Source of the DNA: Duganella alba
Lineage (GTDB): Bacteria; Pseudomonadota; Gammaproteobacteria; Burkholderiales; Burkholderiaceae_D
Assembly (NCBI RefSeq): GCF_009674495.1
Contig: NZ_WKJN01000011.1
Coordinates: 62,001-126,000 of the forward strand
Direction: 5' to 3'
Length of the DNA: 64,000 nucleotides
The first letter of the stretch is position 1, and each line of letters opens with the position of its first letter. A model generated the notes under the pieces. The model was not told where the DNA came from, did not search any database, and saw only the letters and a list, made by a program, of their open reading frames with translations. Below, in pieces: positions 1 to 8,957 of the stretch. Both the position numbers and the translations under genes were made by a program.

Positions 1-1029
<1,029 letters not shown>

Positions 1030-1119
1030 ATGGGGCCGTATTGTACCGGAGTTAGCCCCGTTCCGCTCACGCGGTCGTGAATTTCCTTTTACTTTTCAAA
1101 CACTTGTGCGAAAACGATA

Positions 1120-1398
1120 TCAAATACCCATGTTTGACAGGATCGTGCCCAGCTCGCGCAGGCCCGACTCCAGCGTCGGATGCTTGGCGGCGAACTTGGC
1201 CGACAGCTCCTGCGAGCGCTCCGCCAGGCCGTACGTGGTGGACTCGCCGGGGGCCGGCTGTTCGGCGCCGCGTTCCAGCAGCGCCTGGATATCGCCGTTC
1301 AGCTGTCGCAGCAGCTCCTGCAGTTCCTCATCGACCGGACCGGCATTGGCCAGGTTGGCGTGCAGGCTCTTGAGCGAGGTTTTCAGATTGCTGTCCAT
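1120..1398 (-). CDS. DUF4404 family small protein
   Basis: A 92-residue, mostly helical, acidic cytoplasmic protein without signal peptide or membrane segment. The segment around residues 22-42 (VDEELQELLRQLNGDIQ) and the C-terminal ESGLRELGTIL pattern fit the DUF4404 family, which has about this length and no assigned function. It starts 13 bases after the stop of the VF530-type gene, so the two are probably co-transcribed. Family assignment is from pattern recognition only. Confidence 0.72.
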   Translation of the reverse strand: MDSNLKTSLKSLHANLANAGPVDEELQELLRQLNGDIQALLERGAEQPAPGESTTYGLAERSQELSAKFAAKHPTLESGLRELGTILSNMGI

Positions 1399-1411
1399 AA
1401 TCGTTCCCTGT

Positions 1412-1615
1412 TTAGAATGTGGTGGCCAGATACAGGTCTTCGACCTGCGTCCTGGCCCACGGCGTCTTGCGCAAGAACTTCAGGCTGGACTTGATGCTGG
1501 GATCGCTGCTGAAACAGTTGATATCGATCCGCTGCGCGAGTTGTTCCCAGCCGTAATGTTCATGCAGACGGGTCACTATCGCTTCCAGCGTCACGCCGTG
1601 TAGTTGGTTGTTCAT
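1412..1615 (-). CDS. VF530 family DNA-binding-like protein
   Basis: A 67-residue protein. The ATG at 1615 ([14 protein letters not shown]) was preferred over upstream in-frame codons because the family begins with a short N-terminus followed by this segment. [39 protein letters not shown] and VEDLY are the conserved blocks of the VF530 family (DUF2132), which has an HMG-like small alpha fold and unknown function. It is divergent from the PAAR cassette, which begins 145 bases away on the other strand, so 1616-1760 should hold both promoters. I could not assign convincing -35 and -10 boxes there. Confidence 0.8.
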   Translation of the reverse strand: MNNQLHGVTLEAIVTRLHEHYGWEQLAQRIDINCFSSDPSIKSSLKFLRKTPWARTQVEDLYLATTF

Positions 1616-1760
1616 ATCGTACTCAAAAATCAAAGGCTGGGATGATTGTACACAAAGTGGCCGACATTCCAGTGTGATGCTTAACGCAAGCTTTTGTGCC
1701 AGATCAGTATAGCCGGCAGCGCGGCGCTCTAGAGTGACTTCTTTTTCCTTGGAGAAGCTC

Positions 1761-2282
1761 ATGATGCGCGCCGTCATCTGCAAAGGCGACCCGACCTCCC
1801 ATGGCGGCAAAGTCCTCGAAGGCAACGAACTGGTCACCACCAACGGCCGCGCCGTGGCGCAGCTGGGGCACAAGACTTTCTGCCCGCAATGCAAGGGCAC
1901 ATTTCCCATCATCGAAGGACTGGACTTCCACACCTACGCCGGCATCGGCACCGCGGTGGACGGCATGAAGACCGCCTGCGGCGCCAAGCTGATCGCCACG
2001 CAGCAGCAGATGGTGATAGACGATGGCGGCGGCGGTAGCGCGGCGGCGCCATCCAGCGCCGCCGCCCCCGTCGCCAAGGATCGCGCGCAATACAGTGGCG
2101 CCTTCCGCGCCGTCGACGAAACCACCGGCCAGCCGGTCGCCGGCCTGCCGTACCGCATCGAACTCCCCGATGGAAGCATCGTACGCGGCGTCACCGATCA
2201 AGATGGCTACACCCAGCATGTCAGCAGTCATACTCCGGACACCGTCCATCTCTACTGGGAAACGGAGATCCACGATGACTGA
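1761..2282 (+). CDS. PAAR domain protein (type VI secretion spike tip / effector carrier)
   Basis: A 173-residue protein starting at either of two consecutive ATGs (1761, 1764), preceded by a GGAG about six bases upstream. An ATG further up at 1734 lacks this site and was rejected. Residues 2-90 form a PAAR domain: [27 protein letters not shown] and [12 protein letters not shown] are the characteristic turns. After a Gly/Ala/Ser linker (about 91-115) comes an extension with [11 protein letters not shown] and [12 protein letters not shown], resembling the transthyretin-like modules on other PAAR and VgrG proteins. PAAR proteins sharpen the VgrG spike and load effectors. No Hcp, VgrG or sheath gene is in the window, so the secretion machine must be encoded elsewhere. 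Its stop overlaps the next start by 8 bases. Confidence 0.88.
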   Translation: MMRAVICKGDPTSHGGKVLEGNELVTTNGRAVAQLGHKTFCPQCKGTFPIIEGLDFHTYAGIGTAVDGMKTACGAKLIATQQQMVIDDGGGGSAAAPSSAAAPVAKDRAQYSGAFRAVDETTGQPVAGLPYRIELPDGSIVRGVTDQDGYTQHVSSHTPDTVHLYWETEIHDD

Positions 2283-3501
2283 CGCCGCCTGCAAGCTCGA
2301 CGCCAGCGCCGCCGTCAAGACAGTCCCTGTCTGTGCCAAGCGCACGGTGTGCTACGAATTTGACACAAAGGCTACGGATGCTGGCGTGGCAATACCCTAT
2401 CTTGTTGTCATCAACGGAAAAATCGACGGAAAGTTGAACAAGCTTGACCGCTCACGGAAGATCATGCGCACGGTCAATGTGGGAAGCACGGTTGCTCTCT
2501 ATCTCAACAGCGACGTTCATCCGGATCATCGCAGTACACCGGTATATGCGGTAGAGGTGGGCAACAACCATGTGCTGATCAGGATCACGGAGAAAACCGG
2601 CCAGCATGCCGATCTTCGGCCAGTCGTCGGCACACCGTCGACACGCGGCCCGGATAAGCCAGGTGAGCTGGCGCAGGACTGCTATCAGGCGCCATTGACC
2701 GGCAACATCTGGATGACCGTCTCCCATCGCTACACGCAAGTGGAGGCCGAAAAATTGCTGGCCTCAGATACTGCGGTTGAGATCAGGCAGGCCATTGGCA
2801 GCATTTATCGCGGACTGAAATCGGCCAGACTCCAAATACCGCTGACGATGAAAACCGCAGACTGCGTACAAACGCTGAACGTCGCCTTTGAGGAGGGCGG
2901 CAACCCACAGAAAAACATTGCTGGCATCTCCACAACAGCAGATGTCCTAACACGCACACATCCATGGGCATTTGAAGCCCTGTTCAAGGAGGCCAGCAAG
3001 CTGGGTATTACCGACATGTTGATCACCTCTTGCTGGCGCCCATGCTACGGCTCCATCGCCCACCGCGCTGGCCTCGGACTCGACGTTTGCTACATCGCCA
3101 CGCCGACTCAAAAAGTGAAAATCAATCGTATCGGCTTGCTTTTTAAAGGGCACTCCAACAATCCATATGTCTCGGATGCAGAAAAAAAACTGCGCAACGA
3201 ATCCCTGGCATTGCAAGCACACGCTAACAATAAATCCGATCAGGAGGCCACGCAAGCCGCGCGCAACAAGCGCAATGAGCGCGTCGAGGAGATGGACAAA
3301 ACCCAGCCCAAGGTGATGAGTGCCCTGCGAGAAGGCCTGCGCATCCAGCCAGTTGTTGGGCAGCTATTAGATCCATGGTACATCGATTTGAACACCCACA
3401 GCAATACCAGCCGGTCCATCAATGAACAGCAGAGCAAAACCGAACAGGGGCATGCCCATCATTTACATATCACCATCAGAGAGCCCAAGATATATGAATA
3501 A
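2275..3501 (+). CDS. Putative type VI effector, LAS-type (M15/MepA-like) zinc peptidase
   Basis: 408 residues from the ATG at 2275, which overlaps the PAAR stop in ATGACTGA; the reading frame is open further upstream, but those codons lie inside the PAAR gene. Residues 250-270 read ITSCWRPCYGSIAHRAGLGLD: an Arg (255) followed by H263-x6-D270, the first zinc-ligand pair of LAS metallopeptidases (VanY, MepA, lysostaphin, hedgehog). Near the C-terminus, residues 393-398 are HAHHLH, matching the late HxH ligand as in MepA. About 120 residues separate the two halves, including a charged helical insert (about 305-345). Such enzymes cut peptidoglycan peptides or D-Ala-D-Ala. There is no signal peptide, as expected for a PAAR-delivered toxin. 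The N-terminal 230 residues are unrecognised and may bind the PAAR extension. Base composition is visibly poorer in GC than the neighbours. Function is inferred. Confidence 0.7.
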   Translation: MTDAACKLDASAAVKTVPVCAKRTVCYEFDTKATDAGVAIPYLVVINGKIDGKLNKLDRSRKIMRTVNVGSTVALYLNSDVHPDHRSTPVYAVEVGNNHVLIRITEKTGQHADLRPVVGTPSTRGPDKPGELAQDCYQAPLTGNIWMTVSHRYTQVEAEKLLASDTAVEIRQAIGSIYRGLKSARLQIPLTMKTADCVQTLNVAFEEGGNPQKNIAGISTTADVLTRTHPWAFEALFKEASKLGITDMLITSCWRPCYGSIAHRAGLGLDVCYIATPTQKVKINRIGLLFKGHSNNPYVSDAEKKLRNESLALQAHANNKSDQEATQAARNKRNERVEEMDKTQPKVMSALREGLRIQPVVGQLLDPWYIDLNTHSNTSRSINEQQSKTEQGHAHHLHITIREPKIYE

Positions 3502-4366
3502 GCAAACTGGCATGGTTCTTTTCAGCCTGTTACTCCTACTGGACAATATTCAGGCGGCAGGATTGCAAGATGACTCACCTTCACGCCGATGGCTCAATGT
3601 TCCTTGGGAAGTACGTTATCTTTTGTTTACCAATACCCAGCAACGCTATGCCGAAGGCTATAGATTGGCAAAATTACAGAATACGCTGGACGGGAAAAAA
3701 GGCAAAAACTACGTCTATCTCGACGCATTGGAACTGATCAAACCGACAGCCAATTTTGTCACCCCTGACGCGCGAACCATCACCACCGGCATTATCGCCT
3801 TCGACAAGCAAGGCGACGTCACTACTCCTGACGGCGAATTGCGTAAATTCTCGGGGAAACTATCGGCGCTAGAAAATCTCGTACTGGTACAACGCACAGC
3901 GCCGATGGCAAAACCCTATGAACTGCTGTTCTGGTCGCAAGGTATTCCGGGCAACTTGGCTTTCGCACCAGGACCATGCACGATGCTCGATACCCTGCGT
4001 TACGAGGATGAGTGGAGGAGCGGCGACAAACGAGGTGACTTCGGCTGCCGTGAATGGACTGCGCAGCTGTTCAATGACGAACGTCCCTACATCGACGTTA
4101 CCACCTATACCAAACGCGGCAACTTCATTGGCGAATTCGTCGGCTGGTCCCGTTTCAAAGATGCCCCCAAACCGGTCATCGGCATGAATGGCAAAACCTG
4201 GCTTTGCCTACATGAATGTCCAGCCGGAGAAAAGCCCGGCGTGATCGGTGACATACAGACATGGACCCGGAAGCACCGCTACCCGATGCCTGTTCCACCG
4301 CCATATCAGCCTGAATATCCAAACAAAAACTACTACGACGATCTGCACGAGATGGATGAGGACTGA
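3494..4366 (+). CDS. Secreted unknown protein, probable immunity protein to the upstream effector
   Basis: 290 residues from the ATG at 3494, overlapping the effector stop in ATGAATAA. The N-terminus is a Sec signal peptide (a short K/Q start, then MVLFSLLLLLDNIQAAG, probable cleavage after AA near residue 22). The mature part matches no family I know. It has cysteines at PGPCTML, GDFGCREW, WLCLHECP that could form disulfides, and ends in a proline-rich stretch and an acidic tail (DDLHEMDED). Position directly after a predicted cell-wall-cutting effector, export to the periplasm where that effector would act, and low GC all fit an immunity protein. An alternative is an accessory or adaptor for effector loading, less likely given the signal peptide. 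Confidence 0.62.
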   Translation: MNKQTGMVLFSLLLLLDNIQAAGLQDDSPSRRWLNVPWEVRYLLFTNTQQRYAEGYRLAKLQNTLDGKKGKNYVYLDALELIKPTANFVTPDARTITTGIIAFDKQGDVTTPDGELRKFSGKLSALENLVLVQRTAPMAKPYELLFWSQGIPGNLAFAPGPCTMLDTLRYEDEWRSGDKRGDFGCREWTAQLFNDERPYIDVTTYTKRGNFIGEFVGWSRFKDAPKPVIGMNGKTWLCLHECPAGEKPGVIGDIQTWTRKHRYPMPVPPPYQPEYPNKNYYDDLHEMDED

Positions 4367-4384
4367 GCGATCCAAAAGTCGAAT

Positions 4385-4410
4385 GCGGGACCGAGACTAA
4401 ACGGTCCCGC
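4385..4410. terminator. Hairpin between convergent genes
   Basis: A perfect 9-bp inverted repeat (GCGGGACCG / CGGTCCCGC) with an 8-base loop sits between the stop of the immunity gene (4366) and the stop of the convergent M3 peptidase (4419). Neither strand has a clear T-run after it, so it may act as a weak bidirectional terminator or only protect 3' ends. Confidence 0.5.
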
Positions 4411-4418
4411 CGTTACGA

Positions 4419-6545
4419 TTACTTCTCGGTCAAACCACGGCGTTCCAGCAGCGGTTCGATCTTCGCATCACGACCGCGGAAGTTGCGGTACATTTGCATC
4501 GCGTCCATGGTGCCGCCTTTCGACAGCAGCATCTTGCGGAAGTAGTCGCCGTTCTTGCGCAGCATGCCGCCGTTTTCATTGAACCAGTCGACGGTGTCGG
4601 CGTCCAGCTTCTCCGACCACAGGTAGCCGTAGTAGCCGGCCGAATAGCCGCCCGAGAACACGTGCGAGAAATAGGTGGTGCGGTAGCGCGGCGGCACCGG
4701 CGCGTAATCGACGCCGGCCGATTTCAGCGCCGACGCTTCAAACGTCAGCACGTCGCCCGGCATCTGCGACACGCCCAGCTGGTGCCATTTCTGGTCCAGG
4801 ATCGACGCCGCCAGATACTCGGTGGTGCGGAAGCCCTCGTTGAATTTCTTCGACGCGATCACCTTGTCCAGCAGTTCCTGCGGCATCGGCGCGCCGGTCT
4901 GGTAGTGTTTGGCGTAGTTGGCCAGCACCGCCGGATAGACCGACCACATCTCGTTGACCTGCGACGGGAACTCGACGAAGTCGCGCGGCACGCGGGTGCC
5001 GGAGAAGCGCGGGTACTTCACGTTCGAGAACATGCCGTGCAGCGCATGGCCGAATTCGTGGAAGGCGGTACGCAGCTCGTCGTAGGTCAGCAGCGTCGGC
5101 TCGCCCGGATTCGGCTTCGGAATATTCAGGTGATTGGCCACCACCGGATGGGTGCCCATCAGCGACGATTGCGACACGTAGGCGTTCATCCAGGCGCCGC
5201 CACGCTTGTTGGAGCGGGCGTAGTAGTCGCCGATGAAGATCGCCAGCTGCTTGCCGTTGGTGTCGAACACGTCCCACACGCGCACGTCCGGATCATAGAC
5301 CGGCAAGTCCTTGCGTTCCTTGAAGGTCAGGCCGTAGACCTTGTTGGCGGCGTAGAACACGCCGTTGGTGATGACGTTATTCAGTTCGAAGTAAGGCTTC
5401 AACTGGTTCTGGTCGAAGTTGAAGCGCTCGGCGCGCACCTTGTCGCTATAGAACGACCAGTCCTGCGCGGCCAGTTCAAAACCGCCTTTTTCCTTGTCGA
5501 TCACCTGCTGGATCTCGGCGCCTTCCTTCTTGGCATTGGCGACGGCCGGACGGGCGAATTCGGACAGCATCTTGTTGACCGCTTCCGGATCGTGCGCGGT
5601 CTGGTCTTCCAGCGCGTAGGCGGCGTAGCTTGGATAGCCCAGCAGCGCCGCCTTTTCGGCGCGCAGCTTGGCCAGCGACAGCACCACCTGCGTGTTGTCG
5701 AACTGGCCGCCGTGGCTGCCGCGCGCCAGCGACAGCGCCATCAGCTTCTCGCGCACGGCGCGGTTGGTCAGCACCGCCAGATTGGCCTGGCCGGTGGTGT
5801 TCACCACCGGGATCAGGAATTTGCCGTCCTGGCCCTTGGCCTTGGCGGCGGCAGCGGCGGCGTCGATCGCCTTGTCCGGCATGCCGGCCAGTTCCTCGCG
5901 GCTGTCGACCACCAGCGCCGAGGCGTTGGCTTCTTCCAGCACGTTCTGCGCGAAGGTGGTTTGCAGCTTGGCCAGTTCCGCATTCATCGCTTTCAGCTTC
6001 TGCTTGTCGGCGTCCGACAGCTGCGCGCCGGCGCGCACGAAATCGGTGTGATAGCGCTCCAGCAGATACTTCGATTCCGCATCCAGGTGCAGCTTGTCGC
6101 GCTGCTCGTACAGCGACTTGATGCGCGCATACAGCTTGCCGTTGAGGCGAATGGCGTCGCTGTGCGCGGCCAGTTTCGGCGACAGCTCGCGCTCCAGCGC
6201 CTTGAAGGTGTCGTTGGTGTTGGCACCGGACAGGTTGCCGAACACGCTCGATACGCGCGACAGCAACTGACCCGACTTCTCCATCGCGACGATGGTGTTG
6301 TCGAAGGTGGCCGGCTTCTTGTTGTTGGCGATCGCCTCGATTTCGGCGGCGTTCTGGCGCATGCCTTCTTCAAACGCCGGCGCATAGTCCTCGTTCTTGA
6401 TCTTGTCGAAGGCCGGATAGCCGAACGACAGCGTGCTTGGCTTGGCAAACGGATTCGATGCCGGCAGCATCGACGCCGGTTCCGCGTGCGCGGCGCCGAA
6501 AACAGCCGCCACACCGGCGGCGATGATCATATTGGTACGGTTCAT
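4419..6545 (-). CDS. M3 family metallopeptidase (Dcp-like), second tandem copy
   Basis: 708 residues from MNRTNM at 6545; a longer open frame upstream overlaps the preceding gene and was rejected. A Sec signal peptide (MIIAAGVAAVFGAAHA) directs it to the periplasm. Zinc motif HEFGH is at 496-500, within AFHEFGHALHGMFSNV, with downstream family blocks FVEFPSQVNEMW and PRYRTTYFSHVFSGGYSAGYY. This is the thimet oligopeptidase / dipeptidyl carboxypeptidase family, which cleaves short peptides. It lies 14 bases after the stop of a near-identical paralogue, so both come from one leftward transcript. Roughly three quarters of residues match the paralogue by eye, indicating a recent tandem duplication. 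Confidence 0.92.
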   Translation of the reverse strand: MNRTNMIIAAGVAAVFGAAHAEPASMLPASNPFAKPSTLSFGYPAFDKIKNEDYAPAFEEGMRQNAAEIEAIANNKKPATFDNTIVAMEKSGQLLSRVSSVFGNLSGANTNDTFKALERELSPKLAAHSDAIRLNGKLYARIKSLYEQRDKLHLDAESKYLLERYHTDFVRAGAQLSDADKQKLKAMNAELAKLQTTFAQNVLEEANASALVVDSREELAGMPDKAIDAAAAAAKAKGQDGKFLIPVVNTTGQANLAVLTNRAVREKLMALSLARGSHGGQFDNTQVVLSLAKLRAEKAALLGYPSYAAYALEDQTAHDPEAVNKMLSEFARPAVANAKKEGAEIQQVIDKEKGGFELAAQDWSFYSDKVRAERFNFDQNQLKPYFELNNVITNGVFYAANKVYGLTFKERKDLPVYDPDVRVWDVFDTNGKQLAIFIGDYYARSNKRGGAWMNAYVSQSSLMGTHPVVANHLNIPKPNPGEPTLLTYDELRTAFHEFGHALHGMFSNVKYPRFSGTRVPRDFVEFPSQVNEMWSVYPAVLANYAKHYQTGAPMPQELLDKVIASKKFNEGFRTTEYLAASILDQKWHQLGVSQMPGDVLTFEASALKSAGVDYAPVPPRYRTTYFSHVFSGGYSAGYYGYLWSEKLDADTVDWFNENGGMLRKNGDYFRKMLLSKGGTMDAMQMYRNFRGRDAKIEPLLERRGLTEK

Positions 6546-6559
6546 TCGATATCCTTTAT

Positions 6560-8689
6560 TTATTTGCCGGTCAGCCCGCGGCGTTCCAGCAGCGGCTCGA
6601 TCACCGGATCGCGGCCGCGGAAGTTGCGGAACAAATTCATCGCATCGTCGGTGCCGCCGCGCGACAGCAGCTTGGCGCGGAACCAGTCGCCGTTCTTGCG
6701 TTGCAGGCCGCCGTTTTCCTTGAACCATTCGACGGTGTCGGCATCCAGTTTCTCGGACCACAGGTAGGCGTAGTAGCCGGCCGAGTAGCCGCCCGAGAAG
6801 CTGTGCGAGAAGTAGGTGGTGCGGTAGCGTGGCGGCACCGGCGCGAAGTCGACACCCATGTCCTTCAGCGACTGCGCTTCAAAGCCCAGCACGTCGGTCG
6901 GGATCTGGGCCGGCGTCAGCTGGTGCCAGCGCTGGTCCAGCAGCGATGCGGACAGGTACTCGGTGGTCAGGAAGCCCTGGTTGAATTTCTTCGACGCGAT
7001 GACCTTGTCCAGCAGTTCCTTCGGCATCGGCTCGCCGGTCTTGTAATGCTTGGCGTAGTTGGCCAGCACTTCCGGCCACACGGCCCACATCTCGTTGACC
7101 TGCGATGGATATTCGACGAAGTCGCGCGGCACGCTGGTGCCGGAGAAGCGCGGATACTTCACGTTGGAGAACATGCCGTGCAGCGCGTGGCCGAATTCGT
7201 GGAAGGCGGTCTTCACTTCGTCGTAGGTCAGCAGCGTCGGCTCGCCGGCCGGCGGCTTCGGAATGTTGAGGTGATTGGCCACCACCGAGTGGGTGCCCAG
7301 CAGCGACGATTGCGAGATGTACTCGTTCATCCAGGCGCCGCCCTGCTTGTTGGAGCGGGCGTACATGTCGGCGATGAAGATGGCCAGCTGCTTGCCGTCG
7401 GCGTCGAACACATCGAACACGCGCACGTCCGGGTTGTACACCGGCAGATCCTTGCGCTCCTTGAACGACAGGCCGTACAGCTTGTTGGCCGCGTAGAACA
7501 CGCCGTTGGTCAGCACGTTGTTGAGTTCAAAGTAAGGCTTCAGCTGGTTCTCGTCAAAGGCGAAGCGCTGCGCGCGCACCTTGTCGGTGTAGAAGGCCCA
7601 GTCGGCGGCGCCGATCTTGAAACCGCCCTTGTCGGCGTCGACCACCGCTTGCAGGTCGGCCGCTTCTTTTTTCGCGTTGTTGACGGCCGGCTTGGCCAGT
7701 TCGCTCAACAGCTTGTTGACCGACGCGGTATCGTGCGCGGTCTGGTCTTCCAGCGAGTAGGCGGCGAAGTTTTCGTAGCCCAGCAGCGTGGCCTTTTCGG
7801 CGCGCGCCTTGGCGATCTTCAGCACCACTTCGCGGTTGTCGAATTCACCGCCATGGCTGCCGCGCGCCAGCGACAGCGCCATCAGCTTTTCGCGCACGGC
7901 GCGGTTGGTCAATTCCGCCAGCGGCGGCTGGCCCGAGGTGTTGACCACGGCAACCAGGAATTTGCCGTCCATGCCCTTGGCCTTGGCGGCCGCAGCGGCA
8001 GCGTCGATGGCTGCCGGGCTCATGCCGGCCAGTTCTTCACGCGTATCGACCACCAGGCCGGAAGCGTTGGTTTCCTTCAGCACATTCTGGGTGAAGGTGG
8101 TTTGCAGCTTGGCGATGGTGCCGTTGATGGCTTTCAGCTTTTCCTTGTCGGCGGCCGACAGGTTGGCGCCGGCGCGCACGAAGTCGGTGTGGTAGCGCTC
8201 CAGCAGGTGTTCGGATTCGGCGTCCAGCTTGAGCGCGGTGCGCTTGTCGTACAACGATTTCACGCGCGCATACAGCTTGGCGTTGAGGTAGATGGCGTCC
8301 GCGTGCGCGGCCAGCTTCGGCGACATTTCGCTGTCGATGGCGTCCAGCTTGTCGTTGGTGTTGGCGCCTTGCAGGTTGCCGAAGATGGTTTGCACGCGGG
8401 TCAGCAGCGCGCCGGATTTTTCCATGGCGACGATGGTGTTGTCGAAGCTTGGCGCCGCCTTGCTGTTGGCGATGGCGTCGATTTCCTTCAGCTGGATGCG
8501 CATGCCTTCATTGAAGGCCGGAATGAAGTGTTCGTCCTTGATCTTGTCGAATGCCGGATAGTGAAAGGGCAGGCTGCTGGCGGTGGCCAGCGGATTGCCG
8601 GCCAGGGCGGCGGCCGGCGCCGCCAGTACGGTTTGCGAAAACGCTACGCCCAGGGCGGCAGCAACAACAAGCATATGAGGACGGGTCAT
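6560..8689 (-). CDS. M3 family metallopeptidase (Dcp-like), first tandem copy
   Basis: 709 residues. An N-terminal Sec signal peptide (MLVVAAALGVAFSQTVLAAP) predicts a periplasmic enzyme. The zinc motif HEFGH is at 497-501. Other family blocks are NPDVRVFDVFDADGKQLA, GGAWMNEYISQSSL, FVEYPSQVNEMW and RYRTTYFSHSFSGGYSAGYY. The length suits the Dcp/OpdA branch of M3, which releases dipeptides or cuts short peptides. It is the promoter-proximal gene of a two-gene unit. Upstream (8724-8750) an 8-bp inverted repeat, ATGCTGAA / TTCAGCAT, spaced by 11 bases could be an operator, but this is not demonstrated. Confidence 0.93.
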   Translation of the reverse strand: MTRPHMLVVAAALGVAFSQTVLAAPAAALAGNPLATASSLPFHYPAFDKIKDEHFIPAFNEGMRIQLKEIDAIANSKAAPSFDNTIVAMEKSGALLTRVQTIFGNLQGANTNDKLDAIDSEMSPKLAAHADAIYLNAKLYARVKSLYDKRTALKLDAESEHLLERYHTDFVRAGANLSAADKEKLKAINGTIAKLQTTFTQNVLKETNASGLVVDTREELAGMSPAAIDAAAAAAKAKGMDGKFLVAVVNTSGQPPLAELTNRAVREKLMALSLARGSHGGEFDNREVVLKIAKARAEKATLLGYENFAAYSLEDQTAHDTASVNKLLSELAKPAVNNAKKEAADLQAVVDADKGGFKIGAADWAFYTDKVRAQRFAFDENQLKPYFELNNVLTNGVFYAANKLYGLSFKERKDLPVYNPDVRVFDVFDADGKQLAIFIADMYARSNKQGGAWMNEYISQSSLLGTHSVVANHLNIPKPPAGEPTLLTYDEVKTAFHEFGHALHGMFSNVKYPRFSGTSVPRDFVEYPSQVNEMWAVWPEVLANYAKHYKTGEPMPKELLDKVIASKKFNQGFLTTEYLSASLLDQRWHQLTPAQIPTDVLGFEAQSLKDMGVDFAPVPPRYRTTYFSHSFSGGYSAGYYAYLWSEKLDADTVEWFKENGGLQRKNGDWFRAKLLSRGGTDDAMNLFRNFRGRDPVIEPLLERRGLTGK

Positions 8690-8723
8690 GAAGATCTCTT
8701 TTCTCTTATGAAGGGCAGGAAAA

Positions 8724-8750
8724 ATGCTGAAGTGCTCAAAAGTTCAGCAT
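8724..8750. promoter_or_regulatory. Inverted repeat upstream of the M3 pair
   Basis: ATGCTGAA (8724-8731) and TTCAGCAT (8743-8750) form a perfect 8-bp inverted repeat, 35 bases upstream of the first M3 start, in the 268-base gap between divergent genes. It could be a regulator site or a 5' leader hairpin. The rest of the gap (8751-8957) shows no other feature I can support. Confidence 0.3.
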
Positions 8751-8957
8751 GGAAGCGATAGATCATAGCAGCGTGATGCGGCGTGGTCACTGGCAAATAA
8801 TGCTGCACTGCACTTGCTTGGAATCATGGGCTGTTTTCCGAAGAATACTTTGCCTCTTTGTAAATTCCCGTCTAATGTCATATGAAATAGGAGATGCGCC
8901 AATGCAATCACGGTCCGCACAATTGACTTCGTCGCGCCACGAAATTACATTAAAAGC

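Noticed and set aside
1616..1760. sigma70 promoter for the PAAR cassette
   Set aside because: Possible TTGTGC and TATAGC-like bits exist but spacing and match are too poor to list as a promoter.
1761..4366. Local type VI secretion structural genes (vgrG, hcp, tss)
   Set aside because: Neighbouring genes on both sides are VF530/DUF4404 and M3 peptidases; the cassette is an isolated auxiliary module.
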